A DNA stretch of 64,000 bases, taken from an uncultured Verrucomicrobiales bacterium (GTDB taxonomy: Bacteria; Verrucomicrobiota; Verrucomicrobiia; Verrucomicrobiales; Akkermansiaceae). Below are positions 63,747-64,000 of this stretch, one piece after another. The DNA lies in assembly GCA_905478925.1 (NCBI GenBank), contig CAJQKQ010000037.1:53046-117045 (forward strand), read 5' to 3'. Both the position numbers and the translations under genes were made by a program. Below the pieces are notes generated by a model. It saw only the letters and a list, made by a program, of their open reading frames with translations, did not search any database and was not told where the DNA came from. Numbering within the stretch: position 1 is the first letter of the stretch; each line of letters starts with the position of its first letter.

Positions 63747-64000
63747 TCAATCCCCCATGCAGATGCCGACCGCTTTCGCGGCTTTTACGACCTCACCGTC
63801 GGGCTCGACGAGATGGAGTTTGTTGACGGCGTCCTCGATGGGGACGGAATCGACATGGTATGACTGGTAGGAAACCATGCGGCCGAAATTGCCTTCCTCA
63901 GCCAGTTTGACCGCCATGACACCGAAGCGCATGCCCAGGATACGGTCGAAGGCGGTGGGTGCACCACCGCGCTGGAGGTGGCCTAGCGTGGTCGAGCGGG
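63747..64000 (-). CDS. pfkA: 6-phosphofructokinase (3' end; continues beyond the window)
   Basis: The visible C-terminal 84 codons contain [15 protein letters not shown], the fructose-6-phosphate/activator-site region of bacterial 6-phosphofructokinase, and the following segment [20 protein letters not shown]. The frame continues past 64000, so the N-terminus is outside. This is the committed step of glycolysis. Whether the donor is ATP or pyrophosphate cannot be read from the part present. Confidence 0.85.
   Translation of the reverse strand, partial: RSTTLGHLQRGGAPTAFDRILGMRFGVMAVKLAEEGNFGRMVSYQSYHVDSVPIEDAVNKLHLVEPDGEVVKAAKAVGICMGD

Overview
The window reads as a chromosomal segment of a Verrucomicrobiota bacterium, probably Verrucomicrobiales. 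This rests on protein families I recognise from memory, since no search was possible: SHD1-type secreted proteins, a YfbK-like protein, PVC-type beta-propeller/cytochrome c dehydrogenases, a NusB with a large internal insertion, and many secreted proteins of unknown function. KdsB, a TolC-type outer-membrane protein and an RND pump show a Gram-negative envelope. No rRNA, tRNA or CRISPR array was found.

Layout. 1-3.8 kb: the end of a YfbK-like protein that lacks its von Willebrand A domain, then three secreted proteins, closed by a strong bidirectional terminator. 3.9-8.6 kb: a SNF2-type helicase and an unknown protein. 8.7-17.2 kb: a tightly coupled six-gene operon (large membrane/coiled-coil protein, small secreted acidic protein, alpha-toroid protein, three tandem paralogous secreted proteins); this is the best candidate for an undescribed envelope system. 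17.3-21.2 kb: an adenylate-kinase-like enzyme, a decayed monooxygenase, pyrG and kdsB. 21.3-27.9 kb: a five-gene heavy-metal efflux operon with His-rich proteins at both ends. 28.1-28.4 kb: a non-autonomous transposable element with perfect 21-bp terminal inverted repeats and a 9-bp target duplication. 28.4-46.5 kb: mostly housekeeping genes (PVC dehydrogenase, nusB-ribH, short-chain dehydrogenase, amidase, glycogen synthase, lipase, nadE, nucleotide pyrophosphohydrolase, methyltransferase, purT), interrupted at 40.4-42.1 kb by two adjacent decayed secreted-protein genes.

46.6-57.8 kb is the accessory part. A truncated REP-associated transposase (RAYT) is followed by a divergent AraC regulator/sugar-isomerase locus with a DUF6807-cytochrome c fusion and a beta-propeller protein. 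Next come an RHS-repeat remnant, a transglutaminase-esterase fusion and a GNAT gene enclosed by a duplicated block of about 430-460 bp. Related direct repeats separate these genes like cassettes. 57.8-64 kb returns to core genes: mfd, an N-formylglutamate amidohydrolase-like protein, an Old Yellow Enzyme, an FMN reductase and the end of a 6-phosphofructokinase gene.

Functionally, the metal operon forms an inner-membrane pump/adaptor/outer-membrane channel with periplasmic metal-binding accessories. The AraC locus looks like an inducible oxidative sugar-processing pathway. The 8.7-17.2 kb operon probably builds or monitors something in the envelope, but the sequence alone does not say what. 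All family assignments come from visible motifs and memory of the families.
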